Of a stretch of DNA of 61,640 nt, positions 36,405 to 45,564 are shown one piece after another (the first letter of the stretch is position 1; each line of letters starts with the position of its first letter). Origin of the DNA: Bacteroidota bacterium (GTDB lineage: Bacteria > Bacteroidota > Bacteroidia > Bacteroidales > WCHB1-69); contig JAGVVH010000264.1 of NCBI GenBank assembly GCA_019135895.1, positions 1 to 61,640 of the forward strand, written 5' to 3'. A program made the translations under genes and the position numbers. The notes beneath the pieces were generated by a model. It searched no databases. It was not told where the DNA came from and saw nothing but the letters and a program-made list of their open reading frames with translations.

Positions 36405-37427
36405 ATGACCTCTATTGAACAACTTAGAAAAGATATTGATCAATTCACAATAAATAACGCTGAAGACCTGGAAAAATTCAGGTTACAATTTTTGAGCAAA
36501 AAAAGTGAGTTGCAAACTTTATTGGGTGAAATAAAAAATATACCACCTGAAGAACGCAAGTCTTTTGGTCAAAAAGTAAATGACTTAAAACAAAAAGCAC
36601 AACACTATTTTGAAGAACAAAAAGATAAAATTGATTCTTCGGTAGTGTACTCAGATCATAATGTTGATGTTACACGTCCTTCGGACTCTATAGAAGTAGG
36701 TTCTATGCATCCGGTTTCGATCATTATGAATAAGGTGTGTGATATTTTCGAAAAAATTGGTTTTAGCAAAGTGGATGGGCCCGAAATCGAAGATGATTGG
36801 CACGTCTTTAGTGCCCTTAACTTTCCGGAAGAACATCCTGCACGCGATATGCAAGATACTTTTTTTATTGAAATACATCCAGATATTTTGCTTCGTACAC
36901 ATACTTCATCCCTCCAAGTAAGAACCATGGAAACTCAAAAACCACCCATCAGAGTTATTTGTCCGGGCAGAGTTTTTCGCAATGAAGTAATTACTTCGCG
37001 TTCTCATTGTATTTTTCACCAAGTGGAGGCTCTCTATGTAGCTGAAAATGTTTCTTTTGCTGAAATGAAACAAACATTGCTCTATTTTGCACGAATGATG
37101 TTCGGAGATGATACTCAAATCAGACTCCGCCCCTCTTATTTTCCTTTTACTGAGCCTTCTGCAGAAATGGATATTTCCTGTAGAATCTGTGGCGGAAAAG
37201 GTTGTGCGGTGTGCAAACATACAGGCTGGGTGGAAATCCTTGGTTGTGGAATGGTTGACCCTCAGGTACTTGAAAATTGCGGAATAGATAGTAAGAAATA
37301 TTCCGGTTATGCTATTGGAATTGGTATGGAAAGAATGACCATGCTAAAATTTAAAACTGACGATATTCGTCTTTATTTTGAAAACGATATCCGATTCCTT
37401 CAACAATTTAAGTCTGCTACTATATAA
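36405..37427 (+). CDS. pheS: Phenylalanyl-tRNA synthetase alpha subunit
   Basis: Alpha chain of the alpha2-beta2 PheRS. The 340 residues comprise an N-terminal coiled-coil tRNA-binding segment (1-85) and the class II catalytic domain. Landmarks are DGPEIEDDWHVFSALNFP, LRTHTSSLQVRTM, the motif 2 region GRVFRNEVITSRSH, and motif 3 as GIGMERMTML. The pheT beta subunit is not next to it; it must be elsewhere, as is common in Bacteroidota. Start ATG 36405 was preferred over the TTG upstream. Confidence 0.96.
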   Translation: MTSIEQLRKDIDQFTINNAEDLEKFRLQFLSKKSELQTLLGEIKNIPPEERKSFGQKVNDLKQKAQHYFEEQKDKIDSSVVYSDHNVDVTRPSDSIEVGSMHPVSIIMNKVCDIFEKIGFSKVDGPEIEDDWHVFSALNFPEEHPARDMQDTFFIEIHPDILLRTHTSSLQVRTMETQKPPIRVICPGRVFRNEVITSRSHCIFHQVEALYVAENVSFAEMKQTLLYFARMMFGDDTQIRLRPSYFPFTEPSAEMDISCRICGGKGCAVCKHTGWVEILGCGMVDPQVLENCGIDSKKYSGYAIGIGMERMTMLKFKTDDIRLYFENDIRFLQQFKSATI

Positions 37428-37563
37428 TAGAATGCTCATGGTTTTTTACCTTTATCGGTTTATATAATATTAAGAAAATTAGAGAACAAAAATACCATGT
37501 ATTATATTTAGCCGTTTCATTTGTCAAAACAATTAATAAATATCAATCTAAACATCATCAATA

Positions 37564-40500
37564 ATGACAAAACAGTACAAGCTAATTAACAATTTATTAG
37601 GCTGGGGCTTAGCAGTTTTGGCCTCTGCTGTTTATCTTATGACCGCCGAACCCACAGCCTCATGGTGGGATTGTGGTGAATATATTGCAACAACTTATAA
37701 AATGTTGGTGGGACACCCCCCCGGAGCTCCTACTTTTCAAATTATTGGCCACTTTTTTTCTATGTTTTCCGGTGGCGATGTTTCTAAAGTTGCTTTATGT
37801 ATTAATTCAATGTCGGCTATCTGTAGTGGTTTAACCATCATGTTCCTTTTCTGGACGATTACCATGCTCGGAAAAAAACTTGTTGCCAAATTAGGCGAAA
37901 TGACCACCGGTCGTCAAATAGCTATTTTTGGAGCCGCTTTAGTGGGCGCTTTGACATATACATTTACTGACACTTTCTGGTTTTCAGCTGTTGAAGGTGA
38001 AGTTTATGCAATGTCTTCTTTCTTTACTGCCCTTGTTTTTTGGTGTATTCTTAAATGGGACGAAGAATATGATAAGCCCAAAAGTAATGTTAATCCTAAT
38101 CGCTGGATAATCCTAATCGCCTATCTCATGGGTTTGTCTATTGGGGTTCACCTTCTGAATTTACTTACTTTGCCGGCTATCGTTCTGGTGATTTATTTTA
38201 AACTGTCCCCAAAAGCAACAGCGATGGGTGTTGTTCAGACATTGGCTATAATTTCTTTCTTTCTTGGTATCTTTTTCTCTACCGGATATATGCTTGCTAT
38301 TTGGGCTTTTATAACTACACCCCTATTATATCTCTGCTTTAAAAAAGGAACTGTCAAATCTAAAGCTGAATGGGGGGTTTTTCTCTCTCTCGTTCTTTCT
38401 TTCGCCCTGATAGGTATTATTCTTTACGGAATTATTCCCGGAATTGTGAGTCTTGCCAGTAAATTCGAAATTTTCTTTATCAATTCTATCGGACTACCTT
38501 TTAATTCCGGAACCATTATTTTCTTTTTATTACTCTTCGGACTTGTTGCCTGGGCTTTGATTTATGGATATAAGAATGATAAAAAAATACTTTTAACTGG
38601 AGTTTATAGCTTTTTGTTACTGTTAGTTGGATATTCAACTTTCTTTACCCTCGTCATCAGATCTAATGCAAACCCAACTATCGATGAAAATAACCCTGAA
38701 GATGCGGTTGCCCTTCTTTCTTACCTTAACCGTGAACAATATGGCTCAAATCCTTTGATTTACGGACAATCATATAATACAAGGGTTGTTGATTATGATG
38801 ATGGAAAACCTTTTTATGTTAAAGATGAAAAAAGCAAGAAGTATATTATTTCTGATCACAAAAAAAGAACAGAACCTGTTTACCTCCCGGAAGGATGTAT
38901 GTTTTTCCCGAGAATGTGGGATTCAAATCATAAAAATGAATATGTTAACTGGCTCAATAACCAATATAATTCGGGAAGTGGAAAAGACAAGGAAGTACTC
39001 CGTTATTTGAAAAAAGATAAAGTGCCAACTCATCAGTTAAATGTAAAATTTCTACATTCTTATCAGTTAAACTATATGTATTTCAGGTATTTTATGTGGA
39101 ATTTTTCGGGAAGACAAAATGATATTCAGGGACGAGGAGATGTATATAATGGAAACTGGATAACAGGAATTCCGTTTATTGACGATGCGTTGGTGGGAAA
39201 TCAAAAAGATTTGCCGGTTTCAATGGAGCGCCCCGGTCATAATGTTTATTATATGCTTCCTCTTTTGCTCGGACTAATTGGTATTTATTACTACTCTAAG
39301 AAAGATGGAAAAAATTCGTTTATTGTACTGCTATTGTTTGCCATGACAGGGTTGGCCATTGCATTTTACCTCAATATGTATGCATTTCAACCCCGTGAAA
39401 GAGATTATGCTTTTGCAGCTTCTTTTTATGCATTTTGTATTTGGATTGGCTTTGGAGTATTCGGACTCTATTCTTTCTTTGACAAAATGAAACGTAAAGG
39501 TGTTCAAATCGGAGCTTCTCTTCTGGTTACGCTTATCTGTATTGGATTGGTTCCCGGAATTCTGGCTAGTGAAAATTGGGATGACCATGATCGCTCAAAC
39601 CGATATACTGCTTTGGCCATTGCCAAAAATTATCTCGACTCATGTGCCCCAAATGCTATTCTTTTTACATTGGGAGATAATGATACTTTCCCTTTGTGGT
39701 ATGCCCAAGAAGTTGAAGGCTATCGTACTGATGTACGCGTTTGTAATTTAAGCCTTTTAAGCACTAGCTGGTATGTAGATCAAATGAAAAGAAAAGCATA
39801 CAACTCCGAACCTCTTCCTATCTCCATGACTTGGGATCAATATAAGGACGGAACACGCGATTTATTAGTTCTTGACCCCGGAAATAATCAATTTATCAAT
39901 CTTAAAGATGTCGTTAACTATTTCAAATCTCCTGAATTTGATAATACTAAACAATTAATTCTTATAAGTGGCGATTATCAAAAAAATGGACGGGCAATTC
40001 CTGCCAGCTTCTCTCTCCCAGTGGATAAAGCAAAAGTTTTGGCTAATGGAACCGTTAAACCTGAAAATGATTCCTTGATAGTTGATAAACTGACCTGGAA
40101 TATGAAAACAGATGGTCAAAATATAATTTTTAAAGCCTATATGATTATGATGGATATTTTATCCACCAACAATTGGGAAAGACCTGTTTATTATGCAACG
40201 ACTACAGGTTCTGAGGCATATCTTGGCTTGGAAGACTATTTTCAACTGGAAGGACTTGCTTATCGATTGGTCCCTATCAAAACTCCACGTTCATCAGGAA
40301 ATGAAATCGGAAGAATTGAGCCCGATGTGTTGTATAACAACCTAATGAATGTTTTCAATGACCACACCCGTTCAGATAAAGTGAACAATCCCAATGCTCC
40401 AAAAAAAGAACCCTATCAATACTTATGGGGTGGATTGAATGATCCCCGCGTCTACAACCCTGAAGACAACCTTAGACTTGTTTATCAAATCAGATATATG

Positions 40501-41142
40501 TACTTGAGACTTGCTGAAAGATATATTTTGGAAAAGCAATTCGCAAAAGCAGAAGAAGTACTTGATCAGGGAAATAAAGTGCTGGACGATAAAGTAATTC
40601 CATATAAACTCACCTACCAGTGGTTTTATTCCATTACTTCAAATTATTATATTAATGGCTATTTTAAATTAAATACCCCTTCAGGAAATCAAAAAGGAAT
40701 GAAAATGGCCAATAGAATGTTGGATTACCTTATTGAAGATTTTACCTGGTTTGAAAAATGTAACGATCACTCTCTTGCTATTCAATCAGAAAATATAACA
40801 AACAATATCACCATACTTAACCAACTTACTACAGTTATTGACGAAGGTCACCTTAAACTTTTACAACCTAAATTCAAACAAATTAAACTTACTAAAACAG
40901 GAAATACCATGATTGACCTTTGGAACGCCAACATTGACCATAATATGAGAAATTTGGAAGAGTCCTATCAGTCTATTGGAGAAGATTTTCAAAAGCTTCA
41001 ACAATTAATAAAAGTAGCTCAACTGACCGGGAATAATGATATTGCCCAAAAAGCTATGCAAGTGACAGAAAATCAGGTTGCAGTGATGGAGCGAATCAAT
41101 CCCCAAATTGGAAATATGTTCAGAAGTTCATTTGTGAGATAA
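37564..41142 (+). CDS. DUF2723 family membrane protein (GT-C-like)
   Basis: A very large polytopic protein of 1192 residues. The N-terminal half has about 12 hydrophobic helices, starting with the DUF2723 block (PTASWWDCGEYIATTYK, then VGHPPGAPTFQII), which contains an acidic residue on the first outside loop as in GT-C glycosyltransferases. The C-terminal 500 residues are soluble and helical, with TPR-like parts (about 960-1190). Family members are annotated as O-mannosyltransferase-like enzymes and are typical of Bacteroidota; the donor and acceptor are unknown. A terminator follows. Confidence 0.85.
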   Translation: MTKQYKLINNLLGWGLAVLASAVYLMTAEPTASWWDCGEYIATTYKMLVGHPPGAPTFQIIGHFFSMFSGGDVSKVALCINSMSAICSGLTIMFLFWTITMLGKKLVAKLGEMTTGRQIAIFGAALVGALTYTFTDTFWFSAVEGEVYAMSSFFTALVFWCILKWDEEYDKPKSNVNPNRWIILIAYLMGLSIGVHLLNLLTLPAIVLVIYFKLSPKATAMGVVQTLAIISFFLGIFFSTGYMLAIWAFITTPLLYLCFKKGTVKSKAEWGVFLSLVLSFALIGIILYGIIPGIVSLASKFEIFFINSIGLPFNSGTIIFFLLLFGLVAWALIYGYKNDKKILLTGVYSFLLLLVGYSTFFTLVIRSNANPTIDENNPEDAVALLSYLNREQYGSNPLIYGQSYNTRVVDYDDGKPFYVKDEKSKKYIISDHKKRTEPVYLPEGCMFFPRMWDSNHKNEYVNWLNNQYNSGSGKDKEVLRYLKKDKVPTHQLNVKFLHSYQLNYMYFRYFMWNFSGRQNDIQGRGDVYNGNWITGIPFIDDALVGNQKDLPVSMERPGHNVYYMLPLLLGLIGIYYYSKKDGKNSFIVLLLFAMTGLAIAFYLNMYAFQPRERDYAFAASFYAFCIWIGFGVFGLYSFFDKMKRKGVQIGASLLVTLICIGLVPGILASENWDDHDRSNRYTALAIAKNYLDSCAPNAILFTLGDNDTFPLWYAQEVEGYRTDVRVCNLSLLSTSWYVDQMKRKAYNSEPLPISMTWDQYKDGTRDLLVLDPGNNQFINLKDVVNYFKSPEFDNTKQLILISGDYQKNGRAIPASFSLPVDKAKVLANGTVKPENDSLIVDKLTWNMKTDGQNIIFKAYMIMMDILSTNNWERPVYYATTTGSEAYLGLEDYFQLEGLAYRLVPIKTPRSSGNEIGRIEPDVLYNNLMNVFNDHTRSDKVNNPNAPKKEPYQYLWGGLNDPRVYNPEDNLRLVYQIRYMYLRLAERYILEKQFAKAEEVLDQGNKVLDDKVIPYKLTYQWFYSITSNYYINGYFKLNTPSGNQKGMKMANRMLDYLIEDFTWFEKCNDHSLAIQSENITNNITILNQLTTVIDEGHLKLLQPKFKQIKLTKTGNTMIDLWNANIDHNMRNLEESYQSIGEDFQKLQQLIKVAQLTGNNDIAQKAMQVTENQVAVMERINPQIGNMFRSSFVR

Positions 41143-41156
41143 TGAAAATCAGTCTT

Positions 41157-41188
41157 AACATCCCTATACTAAGAGGGATGTTTTTTTA
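41157..41188 (+). terminator. Intrinsic terminator after the DUF2723 gene
   Basis: Stem ACATCCCT (41158-41165) with AGGGATGT (41174-41181), extended by an A-T pair, then seven T residues. Confidence 0.85.
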
Positions 41189-41202
41189 ACAACTGCCTTA
41201 TT

Positions 41203-42462
41203 ATGAAAGTATTAATAATTGGTCGAGGAGGAAGAGAAAATGTTATTGCCTGGAAAATAGCACAATCAGACTTGGTTTCACAAATTTTTGTGGCTCCCGG
41301 CAGCCGCGGTATAGAAAATTCTATTTCAGTAGCCTCTTGTGTTAATATTGATGAAAATGATACTGCTGGATTACTTGATTTTGCTATTAAACAGCACATT
41401 GGATTAACCATTATTGGTCCTGAAATTCCGCTTATGAACGGACTTGCTGATGAATTTATTAAAAACAAACTCCCTGTATTCGGTCCGGTTAAGGCTGCCG
41501 CCATGATTGAAGGAAGTAAGCAGTTTGCCAAACTTCTGATGCAAAAATACCATATTCCGACTGCTAACTTTGCCACATTTAATGATTACCTCCCAGCTAT
41601 AAACTATCTTCATACAATGAAACTTCCAATTGTAATCAAATTTGACGGGTTGGCTGCAGGAAAAGGAGTTGTGGTTGCAAAAACAGAATCGGAAGCCGAT
41701 AAAGCCCTTAAAGATATGCTCTTGGATTTTAAATTCGGAAAAGGGAAAGTGATTATTGAAGAATTTCTTGAAGGTCCCGAATTTTCACTGATGACTCTTG
41801 TTAACGGAGAACAGGTTGTTCCACTTACCATTGCTCAAGATCATAAACGAGCCTATGACGGGGATTTAGGTCCTAATACCGGTGGAATGGGAGCTTATAC
41901 TCCTGTTCCTGTTATTCCTCAACAGGCAATTGAGGATGCTATTGAAAAAATCATGAAACCCGCAGCTAAAGCTATGGTTAAAGAAGGATTCCCATTTACC
42001 GGAATATTATACGGTGGATTAATTTTAACCCCTTCCGGACCAAAGGTGATTGAATTTAATGCCCGTTTTGGGGATCCGGAAACCGAAGTGGTTCTCCCTA
42101 AAATGAAAAGCGATCTGCTAAAGCACATCCTTGATATCATGGATCATAAAACAGTTGTCCCGGAATGGCACAACAAGGCAATTCTGGGAGTTGTGATGGC
42201 ATCAAAAGGATATCCTGAAAAAATTGAAAAAGGATTCCCTATTATGGGATTGGAAAATATCAAAAATAGAGTTTTTCACATGGGAACTGATTTTAAGGAT
42301 GACACTTGGATTACAAATGGTGGACGTGTACTCTTTGTATTAGGTGAAGGAATAACTCTATCGGAAGCTCGAAAAAATGCCTATGAAGCAGTAAGTAAAA
42401 TTAAAAGTGAAGGGCTTTTTTATCGTGAAGATATCGGTTGGCAGGCCATAGAAAGACAATAA
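41203..42462 (+). CDS. purD: Phosphoribosylamine-glycine ligase
   Basis: GAR synthetase, the second step of purine synthesis. The 419-residue ATP-grasp protein starts MKVLIIGRGGRENVIAWKI and contains KFDGLAAGKGVVVA, GPEFSLMTLV, DHKRAYDGDLGPNTGGMGAY and FNARFGDPETEVVLP, all diagnostic. The start lies 15 bases after the T-run of the upstream terminator, so its own promoter would have to lie inside or before that hairpin; none is obvious. Some read-through is possible. Confidence 0.96.
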   Translation: MKVLIIGRGGRENVIAWKIAQSDLVSQIFVAPGSRGIENSISVASCVNIDENDTAGLLDFAIKQHIGLTIIGPEIPLMNGLADEFIKNKLPVFGPVKAAAMIEGSKQFAKLLMQKYHIPTANFATFNDYLPAINYLHTMKLPIVIKFDGLAAGKGVVVAKTESEADKALKDMLLDFKFGKGKVIIEEFLEGPEFSLMTLVNGEQVVPLTIAQDHKRAYDGDLGPNTGGMGAYTPVPVIPQQAIEDAIEKIMKPAAKAMVKEGFPFTGILYGGLILTPSGPKVIEFNARFGDPETEVVLPKMKSDLLKHILDIMDHKTVVPEWHNKAILGVVMASKGYPEKIEKGFPIMGLENIKNRVFHMGTDFKDDTWITNGGRVLFVLGEGITLSEARKNAYEAVSKIKSEGLFYREDIGWQAIERQ

Positions 42463-42585
42463 TACTTTATTTAGATTTTTGCAAATATTAGAGGCCTATT
42501 GAGGTCGTTTTAAACAAAAAATAGCTAATTACTTTTTTATAAAATATAATGAAGTAATTGGGTGTTATGATATAATAAATAATTG

Positions 42586-42593
42586 TATTTTTG
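42586..42593 (+). promoter_or_regulatory. Promoter -7 box for the SPFH protein gene
   Basis: TATTTTTG, 23 bases before the ATG at 42617. Confidence 0.5.
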
Positions 42594-42616
42594 AAAAATA
42601 AATAAATAAAAAACAC

Positions 42617-43492
42617 ATGAACAATTTTATTATGTATGTAATCATTGCCGTAATAATCATATTATTTCTAAGCGGCATAAGAATAGTAAGACCTACTCAC
42701 CGTGGGTTAATTGAACGTTTCGGAAAATACGCCCGATTTGCCACGCCCGGTTTTCATTGGATTATTCCTTTTATTGAAAAAATGTATCGGGTGAATATCA
42801 CGGAACAAATGGTTGATGCCGAACCACAGGAAATTATAACCAACGACAATTTAAATGCCCGCGTAGATGCACAAGTCTATTTTAGAGTAAAAGATGATGA
42901 AGAAAATGTCAAAGCGTCTCAGTACAATGTTAATCGATATCAATGGCAAATAGTGAATTTGGCACGTACAACACTTAGAAATATAATCGGAACTCTTACA
43001 CTTAAATCCGCCAATAGCGAAAGGGGGAAAATTAATTCTGAACTTCACAAAACTCTTTGTAATGAAACTAAAAACTGGGGAATTGATATTGTTCGTACAG
43101 AATTAAAGGAAATTGATCCGCCAAAAGATGTTCAGGAAACGATGAATAAGGTGGTGAAAGCTGAAAATGAAAAAATATCGGCTATTGACTATGCTACTGC
43201 TGCAGAAACGACTGCCGACGGAGTAAAACGGGGAAAGATCAAAGAAGCTGAAGGTGTAAAACAAGCTAAAATATTACATGCCGAAGGGGAAGCAGAAGCT
43301 ATTCGTCTTGTAAATGAGGCAGCCGAAAAATATTTTATCGGAAATGCCCAATTATTAAGAAAACTCGAAGCTTTAGAAAAATCACTTCAGAATAATGCGA
43401 AGATTGTTCTTCCATCGAATTCCGAACTTATTAATGTTATCGGTGAAATGGGAGGAGTTTTCCCGGTTCCCGTGAAGAAAAAAGAAGAATAA
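42617..43492 (+). CDS. SPFH/stomatin-like membrane protein
   Basis: A 291-residue protein with one N-terminal membrane helix (residues 4-21) and an SPFH/band 7 domain (25-190; VRPTHRGLIERFGKYARFATPGFHW, then NARVDAQVYFRV), followed by a charged Ala/Glu-rich coiled coil (200-235, with AEGEAEAIRLVNEAAE) and the C-terminal segment VLPSNSELINVIGEM. It is the slipin/stomatin-like type that builds membrane microdomain scaffolds and often partners with an NfeD protein, which is absent here. It ends 12 bases from the convergent msrC-like gene. Confidence 0.88.
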   Translation: MNNFIMYVIIAVIIILFLSGIRIVRPTHRGLIERFGKYARFATPGFHWIIPFIEKMYRVNITEQMVDAEPQEIITNDNLNARVDAQVYFRVKDDEENVKASQYNVNRYQWQIVNLARTTLRNIIGTLTLKSANSERGKINSELHKTLCNETKNWGIDIVRTELKEIDPPKDVQETMNKVVKAENEKISAIDYATAAETTADGVKRGKIKEAEGVKQAKILHAEGEAEAIRLVNEAAEKYFIGNAQLLRKLEALEKSLQNNAKIVLPSNSELINVIGEMGGVFPVPVKKKEE

Positions 43493-43504
43493 GGCAGTTT
43501 AGTA

Positions 43505-43996
43505 TTATTTAAAAGTTTGATTAGAAAGTAATTCTCCAAGTTTATTAAGATAGAGGCTATCAGTCGGACTGAAAGAATCGATTTCGGATCTGTCAATATC
43601 CAATACAGCCCATACTTCGTTATCATGAATTAGAGGAACAACTATTTCTGAACTTGACTTTGAATTGCACGCAATATGTCCGGGAAATTTATTCACATCA
43701 GGGACAAGGAGAATTTCTTTCTTTTCCCAGGCTGTTCCACAGACTCCTTTTCCAAATTGAATTCTTGTGCAGGCCAATTGACCCTGAAAAGGACCCAATA
43801 CCAACTCTTTCTCTTTTATCAGATAAAAACCAACCCACAAAAAGGAGAATAGCTCTTTCAATATTGCTGCCACATTGGCCATATTGGCAATCATATCTTT
43901 TTCGTTTTCTATCACAGCCCTAACAATAGAGAGCATCTCTTTGTAACGCTCCTCTTTTTCCAAAAATAGGATTTCGGGATTAATTTCTTTTTCCAT
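43505..43996 (-). CDS. GAF-domain free methionine-(R)-sulfoxide reductase
   Basis: A 163-residue stand-alone GAF domain of the fRMsr (MsrC) type, which reduces free methionine-R-sulfoxide. The three conserved cysteines expected for the family are in GQLACTRIQFGKGVCGTAW and GHIACNSKSSSEIVVPL, and DIDRSEIDSFSPTD follows. The ATG at 43996 follows an in-frame TTG. It is a repair enzyme for oxidised methionine and stands alone. Confidence 0.92.
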   Translation of the reverse strand: MEKEINPEILFLEKEERYKEMLSIVRAVIENEKDMIANMANVAAILKELFSFLWVGFYLIKEKELVLGPFQGQLACTRIQFGKGVCGTAWEKKEILLVPDVNKFPGHIACNSKSSSEIVVPLIHDNEVWAVLDIDRSEIDSFSPTDSLYLNKLGELLSNQTFK

Positions 43997-44134
43997 CAAA
44001 CATTATGAATAAAAATAATCTCAACAAAAATAACATAATTCTTATTCTGTAACAGATACTAATTCTATCTATATTAATTTCAAGAAAAAGAAGTTGATAA
44101 AAACAAACCCTTTACTTTGTCGTTTATAATATTT

Positions 44135-45265
44135 ATGAAAAAGATTCTAATTCTATTTTTGATTGTTTTTTGTTATAACAACGCTGTTCTTCCCCAGTCT
44201 GCAGATGATTTCTTATTAGTTGATCAGTGCATGTTGCAGATTCCAACTTCTTCAACTTTATCTACTACTCAAATTGCCAATTACATCAATAAAAATTTCG
44301 AAAAGCAGACTGACAAATCAAGAGCAATATATATTTGGATAACAACCAACATTTCGTATGATACTAAACAAACTAAAATATTTTATAATCCTGATGATTA
44401 TGCTGATCTCATTAAAAATACTTTAGCAACAAGAAAAGGGGTTTGCATGAATTATGCCTTACTGTTTAATGATATTGCATCCAAAACCGGAATTAAAACA
44501 TTTCTTGTTTTCGGTTATACAAAACAATATGAAAAGATAGATATTGTAAATCATGTCTGGTGTGCTGCTCAAATTGATTCTTCTTGGTTTTTATTTGATC
44601 CGACTTGGGGCGCTGGATATGTACAAAAAGGAACTTTTATCAGAAAATTGAACAACGATTATTTCAAAATGACTCCTCAAAAGAGCATCAAAAGCCATAT
44701 GCCTTTTGACCCTTTGTGGCAATTATCAGATTATCCGATTACAAATCAAGAATTTTACTGCGAAAATTTGCCGGATAATAAAACCCGACCCTATTTTAAT
44801 TATCGGGATTCTCTGGCTATGCATGAGCAATCCTCAGAATTAGAGAGGGCTATCTCGTCAGCTCGGAGAATTAAAAGAAACGGAGTTGTCAATTCTTTGA
44901 TTTCAAATAGACTTCAAAATATTTATGAAAAAATTGAATACTATGAATACGAAAAAACAATGAATACTATAGGTACTGCAGTAAAATATTATAATTCAAG
45001 TATTGAAAACCTGAACAACGTTATTGAAAATCTGAACAACAAACAGGGGTTGGTAACAAATTACAAAGAACTACGCAATATGCTTGATTTAGCTGCAAAT
45101 TCTCTTATTATGTCTGAAGAAAAAATAAAAGAGATTTCCACTACCAACGCTCAAGCCAATAAGTCTATCCAAAATCTTCAGGAGTCTATTAAAGAAGTGA
45201 GGAATAAGATTCAGCAACAGAGATACTATTTACAAAAAATGGATATTGGCAATTCCATGAATTAA
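44135..45265 (+). CDS. Exported transglutaminase-like domain protein
   Basis: A 376-residue protein with a signal peptide (MKKILILFLIVFCYNNAVLPQ), a transglutaminase-like core (about 45-190) and a long helical C-terminal part (225-376) that reads as coiled coil. The Cys-His-Asp triad is present: Cys in TRKGVCMNYALLFNDI, His in VNHVWCAAQI, Asp in FLFDPTWGAGYV. The resemblance is to kyphoscoliosis peptidase-like domains. It may be a peptidase or a crosslinking enzyme of the cell surface; the function is unproven. The ATG at 44135 was chosen for the signal peptide. Confidence 0.78.
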   Translation: MKKILILFLIVFCYNNAVLPQSADDFLLVDQCMLQIPTSSTLSTTQIANYINKNFEKQTDKSRAIYIWITTNISYDTKQTKIFYNPDDYADLIKNTLATRKGVCMNYALLFNDIASKTGIKTFLVFGYTKQYEKIDIVNHVWCAAQIDSSWFLFDPTWGAGYVQKGTFIRKLNNDYFKMTPQKSIKSHMPFDPLWQLSDYPITNQEFYCENLPDNKTRPYFNYRDSLAMHEQSSELERAISSARRIKRNGVVNSLISNRLQNIYEKIEYYEYEKTMNTIGTAVKYYNSSIENLNNVIENLNNKQGLVTNYKELRNMLDLAANSLIMSEEKIKEISTTNAQANKSIQNLQESIKEVRNKIQQQRYYLQKMDIGNSMN

Positions 45266-45302
45266 AGATTCATTATACAAGACAGCCATAAATTCTGGAA
45301 TA

Positions 45303-45512
45303 TTATATATTTTTCGAATTCTTTTTTGGAGAAGGACAATCAATATTTTTGCCATTCTTTTTTTTCAAATCCCTTAAAGCGCAATCAGCATCGCAGGAAT
45401 CGCAGCTATTTTCATTTTTTGAAACTCTTATAATAAACCGAATAATACGCCATAAAACAAAAGTAATGGCGCCACCAACTGCCAACATAACCAAAACTTC
45501 TTGCCAATTCAT
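45303..45512 (-). CDS. FeoB-associated Cys-rich membrane protein
   Basis: A 69-residue protein with one membrane helix (about residues 5-29) followed by a short cytosolic tail holding a Cys cluster (NSCDSCDADCALRD). It belongs to the small FeoB-associated Cys-rich family found beside feoB in Bacteroidota. It sits 52 bases after the feoAB stop, so they are probably cotranscribed. It may be the functional equivalent of the enterobacterial FeoC; this is inference. Confidence 0.8.
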   Translation of the reverse strand: MNWQEVLVMLAVGGAITFVLWRIIRFIIRVSKNENSCDSCDADCALRDLKKKNGKNIDCPSPKKNSKNI

Positions 45513-45564
45513 CCTATTACTATTAAAAAAGTAAAATCAAAGATATAATTATTTGTCATAATTT